A DNA stretch of 64,000 nucleotides from Anthoceros angustus (Eukaryota; Streptophyta; Anthocerotopsida; Anthocerotales; Anthocerotaceae): contig MU008159.1 of assembly GCA_010909165.1 (NCBI GenBank), positions 1,612,001-1,676,000 on the forward strand, in the 5' to 3' direction. Both the position numbers and the translations under genes were made by a program. The first letter of the stretch is position 1, and each line of letters opens with the position of its first letter. Below the pieces are notes generated by a model. It ran no database searches, had not been told where the DNA came from, and worked only from the letters and a program-made list of their open reading frames with translations. This document shows, one piece after another, positions 1 to 15,164 of this stretch.

Positions 1-3000
1 GTAGATTTTCTTAGACTTCTCACTTGTGACGCCCTTAGACCGAAATGCAGCCATTAGCCTGTAGTGGCGAGACATGGAAGTATTAGCACTGGTACTGCCA
101 TGCCTCGTGTACTCAAGTGAGATTGCATCGACATCTCAGAAAAAGAGCACCTGACATCGGAAACCCCATCAAGTTCCTGCAGCAAAGCAGATCCAGCGCT
201 GACAGATAGCCCAAGCCCCTTCAGAACATCCAGCTTTGTATTAATCAACAGAGCTGATAAACCTGTAGACAATGCATTCATGTGAATCAGCTAGGGGCAT
301 AAATTTGAACAGCAGGCAGAGAGGATACGTTAAAGCACGGAAGCTGTAGGGACCATCAGACTGCTGTGATATACCTGCTCTACTGACTCTGATATCTTTG
401 CTTCTGACGAAGCCTACAGCTTGCATCTCTGACAAGAGGGAAAACCTCTTTCCACCTCCGATCTCAAGCCACGCCATCGAAGAATCCTCCGTCCATGTGG
501 ATGTTGGGGGGTTGGAGTCCATGAACCCAGGGATTAAAAGCTCCAGATATTGACCATACAATGCTCCCCACACATTCTCTCCATCAACATTTGCAAGCAA
601 TGAAAGCAACTGTATGCCTGCATCCACTACCATCTTGTGCAGTTCCACTCGCAGAACATCTTTGTGGCTCTTTGGTGAAACCAGTGTTACCAGTGGAGTT
701 GTGCTTGCTGAGATAAGGCTCCAACCCAAATCCGCAGCAGTCCCACCATGCAAGGCAGTAAGGACTGTTTCCAGTATAAATTCAACCGTAGCATTATATT
801 TTAAAGGGCCGGGTACAGCCTGACTATCTTCGTAGTCTGAACACAAGCAAGTGGCCAATAATCTCCGCTGAACCACCAGGACAGATACACAACAAGTTAA
901 GGACATGCATGGCGGCAAGCATGCTGAATGCTTCTGCAAAAAGTTCAGGTAGGCTATCATCTGCAACAAAAAAGGAAACAGAAAAGTGTTCAGTATCCAA
1001 GGCAACCCAGGCTGCTATTATTTAATCGTGGTGTAAAATTGAACTCAGGCAATAAGAAGTCATACCACTTGCACTGAGCTCTCTGTCTGGAATGCCAGCT
1101 GTAAGGAAGGCGCCAATGCTGCAACCAAACTAGCCTTTGTGGGGACCTCACTTATGGACTGGAGCCAGTCACAGCTATCCCGACCACTTGATCCACATGC
1201 AACCCCAGCATCTGACAACCCATCTACACAGACATGCTCTAAACTTGGTTCAGAAAGAACCTCAGCGAATAGAAGTGTAAAACACCTCCGTGCGCAAGAA
1301 CGGGCAAGACTACTTCTGGAAGCCAGCTTTTTGGCGAGGAACCCCACTATCATTTTGACATCACTGTCACCCAGTTGACTGTCTGCTGTTAAGATCTTAT
1401 GAAGGTTGGAAATAACTCCAGATACATCAACCAGATGTGTTTCACAGGTGACTGGTGATCCCTCGTGCATGTACAGTAGCTCACACTGTATAGGCCAACA
1501 GAAAAAAGTTAGTTAGTGAATCCACTCAAGACCACTGAGAGCAAGCTCAACGGAAATTACAATGCAGGAAAGTCCCTACCTGCCACAAACAAGGTAGAGC
1601 TGTCATCGCATCTGGATCCGAGAGTAATATTTTCTCCAGCCAAGGCCAAGCTTGTCGCAATGTCTGCAGTTAAGATTTTAAGTCACCTGTGTGTTTCCAT
1701 TTTAGCACCTGAAGGACTCAGCATCAAACCTACTTTCAAAACTTAGCAGGCATCACTGGTGGGATAGTGACACCCTGGAAGACATCTTAAAAAGCCAAAG
1801 AGTTCACCACCAATCCATCACCTCACGACGAATTTTTAATGCACAGTGAAACCAGATACTTGTCCACACCTGGCAGCTTGTAACATGTCCAAAGAAATTG
1901 GGGCTTCTGCACTTCCGCAGCATGCGACCCAGCTGATACATGTCATTAATGTGATCCACCTGCTGAAGTACAGAGGTAGGGGGTTGTCTGGTTGGCCCTT
2001 CTTGATTAAGTACCATCACATTCCCCTTCCACTCCTCTCCTTTAAAAGGCCACAGAACAGGAGTCTTTGTTTCACTCGCAGCTTGAGCAAAGAATGCTGA
2101 TATTGCTTCCTCAGCTTTGATGTCCCTCTGAACAGCTTCAGTTTCGAGTTTCTCAGCTTCAGTTTCGAGTTTCTCAGCTTCAGTTTCGAGTTTCTCAGCT
2201 TCAAATTTGTTTACTCCATCCCCACTGCACACATACAAAAAAAGAGGAAAAAACAAAATCAAGCATATGACACACAGCAGTTTATAAAGCATCGTCACAT
2301 CGAACTACCTTAACCACTTCACTTACTGATGAAATGAAAGGCCTTTCCTGCCTGTAAGAAGAACTTCCATGAAGAACCGCATACTAGGATAGTTGAGCCA
2401 AACAAACTGACCAATGGTTGTCGGATTGCACACAGCTATAATCAGAACAACCAGTGAAGCCCGCCAGTATATATCCTTCAACTGCAGAAATCCAGAACAA
2501 CGAACCAGTTAGGCGTGATCCACAGACAAGCCAGCACTAGAAAAACAATGGATCACACGACGTCTCCCGACCAACAAGAAGATGAAGAGGGCACCGGTTA
2601 AACATTACAACAAACTGCAGCCGAGAGTTGGCTTGTAGATGTACAGTTGCAAGCTTGAATATAGCTGCAGGAAGCTGCAACACTCTACAAAAGTCAACAC
2701 AGCAGAATATATCCTTAAATGCAAACAAACCAGAGCAATACTTCACAGAAGAAATGACTACGTGTTGACTAACCTGCTCACTTTTTGCAATGAGTGAACC
2801 ATCTATGAGGTTTTGTAGCTTTGCTGCTCTCCATACCAGACCTTCGATTATATTTACGGCTTCAGCTTGAGTCATAGGAGACGTCTGTCAGAGAAGAAAA
2901 CCAACACTTGGTTTTGGACACTTGGGTTTGGACAAACACAACCGATAAAATTTTCCCGAAGAAGTGGGACATAGAACAGTTGAAAACATAGAAGCTTCCT

Positions 3001-6000
3001 TGTAAAAAGTTGCTAACGGTAAAAGCACAACGCTCACTGATAATCCCATCAAAATCAGACGAGCCAATATGTCTTCGGGTGCCCGAATACAAGATGTCAG
3101 TAACTTGTAAGAAAGCATATCAAGGTCCCCAGCATTATCTGGGTTGATGAAATACACCTGATTTCATGAACAACACAGAAAATGCACGCAGCTTAGGCTG
3201 TTAAAATACTTGCACATATGAATCACAACCTTTCTGAGCCAAGAACTGGGATCGGGAAGCACATGGAACTTACTTCTGGGCCTTCCAGAAACAGAAACTG
3301 TCGTACAATCTGCGAGAACTCATTTTCTTGAATGTGAGGAAGGTACACAGCAAGCACTTCAGTGCACCACGCCATAGCATCTTCCTGAGTCAAAAAGATT
3401 TTTATGTGTCAACCTGGGCTCCAGAGTTCCAGTAATACAGGAACATTGCTTTCAAAAGTTCTCATATTGGACTAACCAGAGGACCAATTGTGTATCCTAC
3501 CCAACCTGAAGATTTGCAGTGTCAATGCTGAATTTTTCCATTAGCGCAAGCTTCTCTCTGACTGATGAGACGCTTGAACCTAAAGGATGAGACTGATTTC
3601 CAGGTCCAGCTGCTGGAGGAGTTGAAGGCGAGGTGATAGCAACTACTAATCCATCGTCAGCTGTATAGACAGCGACGGCATGCAGCAACAGCTGACAGAC
3701 GAGATCGACGATCTATGGGAAATGCTAGTGTGTGAGTTCAGATTGTCGGATCTGTATCCAAAAGAGTAAAAGGAAAGAACGTACAGGACATTGAGCTGTA
3801 CAGCAGAAGGGTGGGCATGAAAAACCTGCTTAAGCCATGTCTGCTTCAAGACCTCAGCCTGCTCTTCCATAGCAGGCCAAGGCTGCATCAGCCCATGACA
3901 AAATGCATGCACATTTATATCTGTGCCCACTTGTCTCATAATCCTGTAGAACAAAGACAGTCACTACAATATTTGTAGGAGAAAGAGAAACTACAGAGAA
4001 TGAAAATAAGCATCATAACAGACCTTCGAACAAGGTCCCTTAGTTGCTGTCGTGACTCATCATTAGCAGCAAGATCCTACAAAAGAGAAAGCATTAATAA
4101 TAATGACAGCAGACACCACAGCCTCAGCTGCTTGCCAACCCACATATGTGAACGACTATCAAGAGATGCAGCCATCGCCAACTACCAGAGAACTCACTTG
4201 AAATATCAAAGCCAACTCGTGCTCAGGAGGAGGATGGTCGGGCATGGCCTTCAAAACAGTGGCAATGCTTTTCACATTGTGTGCATTCCTGTTGTTCATC
4301 TCTGCAGTCACAAATGTCTGGAGGAGATTCCAATTAAGTACTCATGGACACGCCAGCCATGTACTATACTTCTAAAACAGGCAACTCCTTCAAAGCTAGA
4401 AATGGACACCTTCAATGCTAGTGTTGCATACTCAGGCCTCCTCCGCACCAGCTGAGTAACCATGTCTGCGAAAATATTCCCATGGGGCGCCTTCATCTAA
4501 CAAACGACTCGTGCATCAGGAAACATAGACCATCCAATCACTGAGACAAACTATACATTGAAGTGCTGTAATGGATTCCGATCAGCTGGTCAGCACCTAA
4601 TGCAATCAAGCCCCGAGGCAGACCTGGCCAGGGACTTGCAGTGATGGCACTCTCAAAGCTAACAGATTAGCCACAGTATTGAAATCGTTTTCAGAAGTAG
4701 AATGTGTATGTTTCACAATGCGGTCCAGAAGAGCCTTCGCGGAACGCACATGGACAGTATTGTTTAGCCAGCCCTCCAGCATGCTTGAGCCCACAACCCG
4801 TACCTCCTCATACCCAGCCCCTTGCATTAATAATCTGCACGAATCAGGAGACCGATTATTGTATGGCGGAAGTACATCGACAGTACACCCACAACAGGCA
4901 GCATAAACACAACCGGAAACGACAACGATAAAGTGACACGAGTATGAACCCAGCAAATTCACCAACAATGGCTTGCTGGCACACCTCAAGAGAGTGCGAG
5001 GATTTTCCTTTGCCACATTAGCTGTCAGCAGCTGGTTCAAGGCTGATAAGAACTTTGTCCGGACCTGTTGCCGTACTTCATCTCCAGGGTACCTATTTCG
5101 AAATGCAGGCTGAAACATGGGCCCAGTCATCTGGTCAGCTATGAAATTTACCCGTCCACCCACTCACTTCCATCTCAGCTTGATAACCCCCACAGTCTAA
5201 AACTGAAGGTCTAAGTACAGGCTAGTGCACAGTATAAGATGAAAGACGTTCATGTACTGATACCTGGGATGCAGGTCCATGAGCCGATTCTGCAGTTCTG
5301 CAAGATCACAGCGACCTGGTTACTCAAACAGTCAACACAAAGCACATCAAGGTGATAGAACGTCAGCTTCATACATCACATGCCACAAGACGACCAGACA
5401 CTCACCCGTGAGAGTCAGGCCTGCTTGTGTCTTCTGAAGGTCCCACTCCATCCTGACAGCCCCAGTTGTCAGGGCAACAGAAACGAACGATTCCACCATT
5501 ACTATGGATCACACGATAACAGGGTTCAGAATAGGTGTCACAGGTCTCACCAGACTGGCATCTGGGAAAGCTGTAAGAACGTTTGTGACAAACTCTTTAC
5601 ACCCTTCATGTTCTATCCACGAGCGAGCTCCGGTAGCATCCTCTAGATAGTGCTGCAAAATCCGAAAACAGAACGCAGCACTTTCTTCATGAATGCTCTT
5701 CACGTGTACAGAGCCACAAAGGAACGACCTTCAGCTGTTGACTGCTCTCACCTCCACGAAATCTAATGGCCACACAGCATCAGCTGCGAAAGCTCTATGG
5801 AGCAGTTTGCATGCCACAAGGGGCAGCACAAGCGGTCTCTTGGTGGGAGGCTGGCTCTTGCCCAAACCGAAGAAGCTGAGCAACACCTGAGGCAGACAAC
5901 AGCCAGCAGTGAAACCCAGTGTTTTACCAAATGCAAAACGCACGACGCCGACAGCAGCCATAACAACGAACCTGGAATGTCCTGGGTAGTCGAAAAGACT

Positions 6001-6900
6001 CAGGAAACTTCTTCGACACGTACAAGCAACTGAGAAGGTGATATTTACTAGGACTGGTCACGTTCTTCGCCAGCTCTTCACAAGCGTCTGCGAGCACAGC
6101 ATCCAGAGCCTCCACATTCGCTCCTTGAAGGGCACCCCATGCAGCCCGCAGAATATCAAGATCTGCAAGCCACGGCCACATCATCCATCAGCCTCCTTGC
6201 ACACAGCCACATCAACCTGGCCTGCTCACACCTCAAGTGCAAAGGGCAGCGAATTCCACCTTCCTCGATCCCCAGGGCTGCCATCTGAATTCCAACGGTG
6301 AAGGAACACAACATGCCAGAACTAACACGCTGACAAAAATTCTACCCCAAACAAATTCAACCCGCACTCTCCACAGGATACACTCTCCACCTGCCGGGCC
6401 AGCAGCGGTGCCACCGCAGCCGACGGCCTAACATCTTCCTGCTCCACCGGAGCCTCCAAACCCACGTCTTCATTCACAGTGCCCCCGCCCCCGGCCTCCT
6501 CAGCCCCCTGACCGGCCTCAACTCCAGAATCCGGAGCTGCGGACACCGGTTCGGGCAGCGGCTGCAATTTCTCCGCCACTGCCTCCTGCTGCGCAACCGG
6601 AGCAGGGGCCTCACCCAGCCATCCAGCGCCCTCCTGCAAACCTCCTCCTCCGCCACAGGCGCATTCAGATCAAACCCTCGCGGAGTAGCATTCAGATCCA
6701 GCTCCGGCGTCGGGGCCGGGGCCGGGGCCGGGGCCGGAGCCGGAGCCGGAGCCGGAGCGGGGGCCGGAGCCGGGGCCAGAGCCGGGGCCACAGCCACAGC
6801 CGGCGCCGGGGCCTCATCCTCGTCCGCGCTCCGGTTGTCCACGAGTCGACGAATTTTCCTCCGCGACCCCGTGGGATTCTTGGAAGCTCCACCCCCATGC
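1..6900 (-). CDS. INTS1: Integrator complex subunit 1 (INTS1), N-terminal half, runs off left edge
   Basis: Scaffold subunit of the nuclear Integrator complex, which binds RNA polymerase II and cleaves snRNA and other nascent transcripts. Many short minus-strand exons match animal INTS1 in order: a segment with GARSWIEHEGCKEFV and NVLTAF (about 5500-5700); GYEEVRVVGSSMLEGWLNN (4750-4840); DINVHAFCHGLMQ (3880-3920); DILARLILMGLS (3040-3080); an exon near 2330-2480 beginning LKDIYWRASLVVLIIAV; DHINDMYQLGRMLRKCRSP (1880-1950); WPWLEKILLSDPDAM (about 1610-1660); then 1060-1470 and 241-1005. The C-terminal part lies beyond base 1. The N-terminal exon carries a long Ala-Pro run and the motif LDLNATPRGFDLNAP. 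A frame change there is solved by a 53-nt GT-AG intron at 6589-6641. No ATG is in frame at the extreme N-terminus, so the start is not fixed. Family assignment is strong; individual exon limits are approximate. Confidence 0.88.
2132..2200 (-). repeat. 21-bp tandem repeat coding EAEKLET x3 within INTS1
   Basis: Three near-perfect 21-bp units lie in the INTS1 reading frame and encode EAEKLET heptads, predicted to be helical. The period is a multiple of three, so unit gain or loss keeps frame. The repeat lies between conserved INTS1 blocks, in what should be a variable linker. Confidence 0.8.
6710..6800 (-). repeat. GC-rich GCCGGG hexamer run coding poly(Ala-Pro)
   Basis: Imperfect GCCGGG/GCCGGA hexamers encode about 15 Ala-Pro dipeptides near the INTS1 N-terminus, directly before the LDLN-type motif. 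A run like this is prone to length change and assembly error. Confidence 0.85.
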
Positions 6901-6959
6901 AGTGGCCGCTGCACCGCCCGCAATCAAGCACACACCCAGTGAGGCACAGATTTGGCAAA

Positions 6960-7872
6960 ACCCATCTCCCCTCCGATTCAATTCAGCAACACCCTCACCT
7001 TCATCTCGGCTTGCGTCTCATCTAGTGCTTCGAATTCCAATTCCCCTCCGCGCCCAGCAAGGCCTTCACATTATTGCACCCCGGTGCCGCCCACATCGCC
7101 CGCTTCCCGTCCAATACTTTTTTCTCCCCCACAAAAAATTGCAGCCTTCTCTGCCCTCAATTCCCGGTCCCAGCTCCGCTGCCGTCTCTCCTGCTGTACC
7201 TGAACCGTCCACGGCAAAGCGAAGGGGAGGCTCGTCACTCGAAAGTGCAGCAAGGAAAGCGTCTTTCCAGCTGTATTAGTAGTAATTTAGTACCTGAAGC
7301 AAATTTGAGACACCTAATCCAACTCCACACAAATTTGACAAATCGTGCCTCGTGCCTACGCAGTATCTACATACACAATGTTCTCAATCCAGACAAAACG
7401 ATCTCGCACTCAGCAGGCGGGCTCCACTCCACGTCTTTCGCTTTTCTCTGCCACAAAAAAGCAATACACGCCCTCCTCTCCACTCACCACTGTCCACTCT
7501 CACACTCACGTCTTTTATCTTATAAATGGACACACATTTATAGGATAAAAGCATCTGCGCTTGGATGAGTAGTAGCTTAGTCACCCCACGGTACAAGTTG
7601 TCAAAGTTGAAGTCCCGTGGTAATGGGCTCTTTATTATTCCAGACTACTACATCTTGGGGGCAGTAAATAGTTTCAAGGCTCTCGTGACATAGGTAGGCC
7701 CTTCCTTCATCCCTGACCACGAGATTCTTGGTGCGGCGATCGCGGGGCTAGTATGGAATACCGATCTCCGTCACGCAGCATCCGCATTTTTTTAGGGTTG
7801 TGGACAGAAAGAAATCGTAGTCGCATACGGCGGAACTATTTCGGCACGTCATGCATGACCACATCGGTTGGG
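6960..7872. other. Intergenic: INTS1 5' flank and one dispersed-repeat copy
   Basis: No gene is recognised. About 6960-7250 is C-rich, as expected for an INTS1 leader or promoter. From about 7615 to 7740 it carries a copy of the dispersed repeat that is also present near 12.2 kb and 38.1 kb (shared words CAGACTACTACATCTTGGG and GGGCTCTTTATT). Confidence 0.5.
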
Positions 7873-7880
7873 GCTGCGAC

Positions 7881-10800
7881 CAGGATGTCATTTTGACCAA
7901 GTACTATCTCAGTCCCCGAGACCGCCTAGCCTGGCTACGCTTGGTCCCGGACCGAGCAGGGACCGTGCCTATTTGGTATATTCTATCATCGGGGCTGGTC
8001 TTTCCAAGCTTTAAAAATACCATTCCAATCTATCTCCTTACCAGGCGGACCATTGATGGATATACTCATCAATGCATCAAGGGTCAAAATATTAAGATTA
8101 GTTCTCATGTTATTCATCACAAGGTTTTGTTTAGAAAATCCCCGCTCACATATAGCAGTACTACAAGGTATGACCAAACATAATTCCCAAAGACGTAATA
8201 TAAAGGGTGTCAGTACTACCCACTCCCGAGTTGTTGAGTATATTTTGTAAGCTGCTAACATACTCAATCCAGCACAAGAAGACTTCAAGATGGACACAAA
8301 TGTTAGCAACTCAGCTTAACACACTTCATCAACTACAAAAGGGTCGACAACATTAAAATTTGCATCCAAAGAGTTAGTTCCAAACTTTTTCAACAATACC
8401 TCTAACAAACTATTAACTAATGTATCGCTCATGCATCTTGAGGATAAAATTTAGGATGAATAGACGACAAGCATGCAACACACAAAGATCGAAACTTATT
8501 ATTCATTGCATCAACAACAGCTAAAGCATATTTGTTAGCACTAGCAATGCAAGAACTTAGTTCACTTTCAAAGTAGTCAGATATTACAAAACCCTCATAC
8601 ACTCCATGTCTTTTTTTCAAGTTTTTAATGAAAGAGAAAAGCTTTCTACTTCCCATACTCACCCTATCAACTTTATACATACTTTTCACCTGTTCAACAA
8701 CAAAATCTATGAGGGGAGCTATGATAACTAGCTCCAGATAATCACGTTGAAAGTTAGTATTCAAGGAATTAAGGACCTCTAAAATATCTGATAAAAAGTG
8801 AAATGAAAACACGACCTTAGTAGTTAGTAAAGCTTGGAAGACAGTCTTCCCCTACAAAGAAGAAGAACTACTTGGACCATTAATGACTTTTGGCCAATTT
8901 AGGCTCTCATCCTCGTGAGCAAATTTAAGTAAAGCTGGTAAAAGACAAACTATTCTACTCATGGCTTGACCTCTAGACAACCAACGGACATCATGAATTC
9001 CTGATACAGTTAAGACTTGCATTTCTAATTGCACTTGCAATTCACGCAAAGCCGTAGTCTTCTTACTTGAATGATGAAGAGCAACGTACAATTTCTTGAC
9101 AATCTTGTCCGCCACCTCAAAGTCGGGAACCTTGGATGCTGCCTCTGCAGCTGCAAGCGCCGTGCGGTGAGCAACACAATGAGTTTGAGCAAAATACGGA
9201 TTCACATTCCGCAGAAACTTCACAACATTGTGATCTCCTTGGCCTTGCCAATCATGACTGATGCTCCATCGCTTGCAAATCCACTCATTTTTTTGATGTC
9301 CAGATCAAAGAGTTGCAATTACTCAACCAAGGCGTTGAAGATCGTTTCCGCACATGCACTTTTTATGTTGGCTAGCTTCAAAAACTCCGTTTGTACCGTC
9401 TCATTATGCAAAAAATACACATAAATAATTATGTGTTGCACCATCGCCTTGTCTATCCCCTCATCTATGAATATCCCCATACCATGGACTTGCACGCAAC
9501 CTCTCCTTACATTGTTCGTAAAAATTGGCTATGAGAACCACATGCTCCTTGCAAGCACTATCTAAGATATGAACCATATGTCTTCACCTGGAATGCCTTC
9601 CACTCCAATATCCCCCATGAACTCACAAAGGTCCTCGTACATATGGAAACTCAAATCCTTCTTAGCAATGAAATAAGCGAACTTCAACAAGTTGAGAATC
9701 TCCTTATCCTTTTGGAAAAATGCATTTCCAAAGTTCGTTGCATGGTTGGTTGTTGAGCCTTGGCTTGGGCTTGCTCCATCTTGATGGCTAAATGATATGT
9801 ACTCCTTGCATGGTCCTCCAATGCACTCTTGAAAGTTCGACCAACTTTTACCCAAGCTTGAGTCATGACCTTAGCTTGTCCCACTACACCATGACCATGT
9901 TTTTCACAAAACAACACAAAACATTCGATTCTCTCCATTGATTGAGCGCAACTCCACCAAATGAAATGTAACCTTCCATTCTTCCTTGAAGACTCTTGCC
10001 TTTGCACCTTTTGTCTTTTGACTCGGTTGGCTTGTTTGGCTATTGTCGCCACTCCTTCTTTGGTCATCATGTGGAGCTCCTCAAAAAAACCCGGATGCTG
10101 AACTTTGAGAAAAATGAGCCATCTTTACCAGCAAATGTTTTAAAAAAATTAATATAGCAAATGAAGAGCCAAAAAACAAAGCTTTAAAAGAGAAGAGCTT
10201 AAAAAGAGATGAGCTCAAACACAAATGAACTCTAAACCTAAAGAGCTCAAAAAGAGATGAGCTCTAAAAAAGAAGAGCCCTTACCAAGAAAGAACAACAA
10301 GGAGTAAGGAAGAAGAATAAGAAGCAAGAAAGAAGAACAACAAGCATACCACAATGAGGAGAGCAACAATGAGTGATGCTCCAAATTCTAGTGTTGTGGC
10401 GTTATGTACTCTTGAAGGGTGTCTATTCATAGCATGATAGGATAAAAGTCCTATGTAAGCCTATGGTTGAGATACTATATCTTAGTCCATCTTCATGGAT
10501 GAGCGTGCATATCAACAAATTATTGTATAAATTAATAACTACGTTCAAAGCAAAATATTACATATCTACTTTTTATAGATGTATCAAAATAAGCTAATAA
10601 AATCTCATAGAATAAAGGCCCTATTAATAGGCCATGGATGGTATTAGATAAATAAAGTCATAGCCCATAGATCCATGGTAAGTGTCTTTATGACCATACC
10701 AATTATAAGATGGGTCCATGTGTCTATAATATATATAAATCTTTGGATATAAAATTAAGTAATTTAGTAATTTTAAACCGGACCTTTTATGAACCCTCGG

Positions 10801-10924
10801 TCCCCGAAAAAAATAGGGGACCGAATGTGGGGATCGGACTCCTGAAGAACCTCCGGTCCCATATTTTTTTTAACACATGCTGGGACCGAGACTGAGCTTG
10901 GGACGGGGTCAAATTGACACCCTG
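7881..10924 (-). mobile_element. hAT-superfamily DNA transposon with TIRs and 8-bp target-site duplication
   Basis: The ends are inverted repeats: the left end reads CAGGATGTCATTTTGACC and the complement of the right end reads CAGGGTGTCAATTTGACC. The flanks are GCTGCGAC (7873-7880) and GCTGCGGC (10925-10932), an 8-bp duplication with one mismatch, as expected for hAT. The 3,044-bp interior carries a decayed minus-strand transposase. The right end also has purine-rich subterminal repeats (GAGCTCAAAAAGAGATG-like words at 10190-10290). Confidence 0.85.
7986..10118 (-). pseudogene. hAT transposase, frameshifted (ZNF862/KIAA1586-like subtype)
   Basis: Minus-strand fragments in order: an N-terminal basic and zinc-finger-like part (9684-10118); a middle part (9562-9720) with FAYFIAKKDLSFHMYEDL; a core (8852-9223) with TQCVAHRTALA-like residues and GIHDVRWLSRGQAM; a segment at 8429-8812; and the C-terminal dimerisation motif STAICERGFSKQNLV at 7986-8190. 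This order and these motifs are typical of hAT transposases of the ZNF862/KIAA1586 type. The ATG at 10118 is followed by a one-base excess in a T run near 10080 that breaks the frame. Further frame changes at 9.2-9.6 kb separate the parts, so the copy should not make active enzyme. Confidence 0.75.
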
Positions 10925-10932
10925 GCTGCGGC

Positions 10933-12570
10933 CCCCCGGTGTCCCGATGTGGTCAACCTATCTCATGATACACGAAATGATTCCACAACACGCACATAAA
11001 CTTTTCTTCTTTTGGGGTTAGGGTTGCGTTGAGCTCATTTGCGTTGCTGCGCCATTGCGGCACGCAATATGCCATGTCCGCGACCGCGGCATCCACAATT
11101 TGTTAGGGTTGTCAGCGGTTGCGTTAGCGCTGCGCTTACGGTATGCAATGGCGTTTGCGTTGCAGTCATCGTCTGTGTTTGTGGCGCGGCTGAGTGCGTT
11201 TGCCCTTACGTGCAAGGCTGCAGTGTTTGGCACTGGCTGCATACAGGGCTGCAACGTTTCCTAGGCCTGCTGCCTACGGGGGTGCAGTTTCACATAGCAC
11301 CAACTACCCCGAAACAAGCTTGTACCAGAAGAACCAACAGAGAAGGGCTTCCATGAAAACAGTCGCACACATACAATGCTTGCACCCAAAAAAGCCTGCA
11401 GTGCACAAGTGTACAGTTCAAAGGGCCTGCTGGACTACATGACCTGTCCATGCCATCAGATGCCGCTGCCGAATCTGTCACGATTGTGAGTATGCATATT
11501 CTACCGATGGTCGCACCAGACAGATGCGAGAGCGAGAGCGCCAAGACAGATGCGAGAGCGAGAGCGAGCCGAAAGCGAGACCGCGAGATCGAGGCCTTGA
11601 GCAAATGGGAACTGTGCATATGGGCCATACTTGCGAACTAAAATTTGTTGATGTATAGACGTCTTGCCCGCATGTGTAACATGTATGTGTGTTGATGGGA
11701 CCGAAACCCTAAAGAAAACATCTGCATGACACAATCAGGCCTATGATGTGGTACGTATTATACGTGTATTGTATGCAAGTATCTAAAAGATGCCGTGGCA
11801 TATTCCCGTAGCGTACACCCCGAAAAAAAAGAAAGTCACACACACGCTCCCGTGTGACCAGATCGGTATTCCATAGGCTAGTCCCCTTGGCCTGGTGCCC
11901 TTACGTGGATTTTTCTCCTTATTAGGGTAGATGGGATTTCTCCATCTCTTTTTCTACAATAAAGTCTCCAAGGTTGGATATTTTCAAGGTAGACAATTGC
12001 GCGGACCCTCTTTAGTGGGTTCTTCTGCCACTCCCTTGGTGCACATGGGACTTCTGTGGTAAGTAGGACTTTTCTTTCTTATTGTTATCAAACTTCGACA
12101 TCTTGGGATAGTTAATAATTTTAGGTGAACCATTGTAGGGACTAGTCCCTTGGCCCAGGGCCCTACGTTGGTTCTTCCCCACTCCCTCCGTTTGTGATAA
12201 ATAGGCCCTTTTTTATTCCAGACTGCATTTGGGGACAATAGGTAGGTAAACAATCGCAAGACTAGTCCCTTGGCCCAGGCCCTTTAAGTGGGGGAAGGGC
12301 AATAGGTAGGTGAATAATCGTGGGACTAGTCCCTTGGCCTAGGCCCTTTTAAGTGGGTTTTTCCCGCCTCGGGGCATATGGGATTTCCCATCTCAGCATA
12401 TCCATAAAGTCTTCCCATTCTTGTTTACAAGTCCATGAACAGAAATTCGTTCTCAGTGGACTTCAATAAGTATAGGTAGAGATTCGGATGACGTGACTAT
12501 CACTTATTATGCCGAGATACGTACGTATAACATGGAGAATTATTTAATGAATATATGGACCGCCTCCATA
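10933..12570. other. Gene-free spacer with satellites and dispersed repeats
   Basis: No coding gene is supported. At 11519-11570 there is an imperfect repeat of GATGCGAGAGCGAGAGCG. From 11870 to 12430 there are clustered copies of the dispersed repeat, listed separately. Short open frames here match nothing recognisable. Confidence 0.5.
11870..12430 (+). repeat. Cluster of dispersed repeat copies (ACTAGTCCCTTGGCC family)
   Basis: Core ACTAGTCCCTTGGCC(T/C) followed by GGGCCCTT and AAGTGGG appears near 11880 (variant), 12143, 12263 and 12325. A partner block with ATGGGATTTCCCATCTC and ATAAAGTCT occurs near 11930, 12040 and 12370, and a CAGACT...CATCTTGGGG block near 12090 and 12225. The same blocks occur on the plus strand near 7640 and 38110, and on the minus strand near 16560-16640 and 32460-32660. 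Confidence 0.75.
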
Positions 12571-12579
12571 TATTTATAA
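12571..12579 (+). promoter_or_regulatory. TATA-like box of the DAHP synthase gene
   Basis: TATTTATAA lies 68 bp upstream of the DAHPS start codon, so transcription could begin near 12605 and leave a leader of about 40 nt. Position and sequence fit a plant TATA box; there is no other evidence. Confidence 0.45.
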
Positions 12580-12646
12580 GCAGCACCATTCCTTTCTGTC
12601 TTCTCGTGAATTATTGCTGTTAGTTCCGGCGAGGAGGGAGAGCAGG

Positions 12647-14760
<2,114 letters not shown>

Positions 14761-15160
14761 ACTTGTCTGCACCTCACTTTCCAGTGCCTGAGCTGCAGGC
14801 CAGGACGTGGAAAAGACAGGACCAAAGCTCCATCTATGCATGTATTATGTAGGGTCCGACAACTGTCCAGTGGCAGGGGGGCCTTTACGGTTAGAAGACG
14901 AACTACGTAGGCCTTGAACGGGGTTACAGTTGTCTCACGAGTATGTCGGTACCTTCACTTATTTTTAAAGTCTCTTGATGTCAGATGACATCTGGAATTG
15001 TATATAGGCGGCAGGTCTGTCACATTCCTCTGAACTTTGTGGCCACATGTTTGCAAAGGGATTGTTCGTGAATGGCCTCCACGAGGATATTCGCATACGT
15101 GGCACACATTCGCGTATGTTCCAAAAATTGCAGACAGTACGTTTCCAAGCTGCCTTGTTG
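14761..15160. other. DAHPS 3' flank, no gene seen
   Basis: Presumed 3' untranslated region and spacer of DAHPS. No coding or structural feature is recognised before the degenerate repeats that begin near 15165. Confidence 0.4.
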
Positions 15161-15164
15161 CAGC

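Noticed and set aside
12180-12190. CTCCCTCCG resembling a Stowaway MITE end
   Set aside because: No inverted partner and no TA duplication; it lies inside the dispersed repeat.
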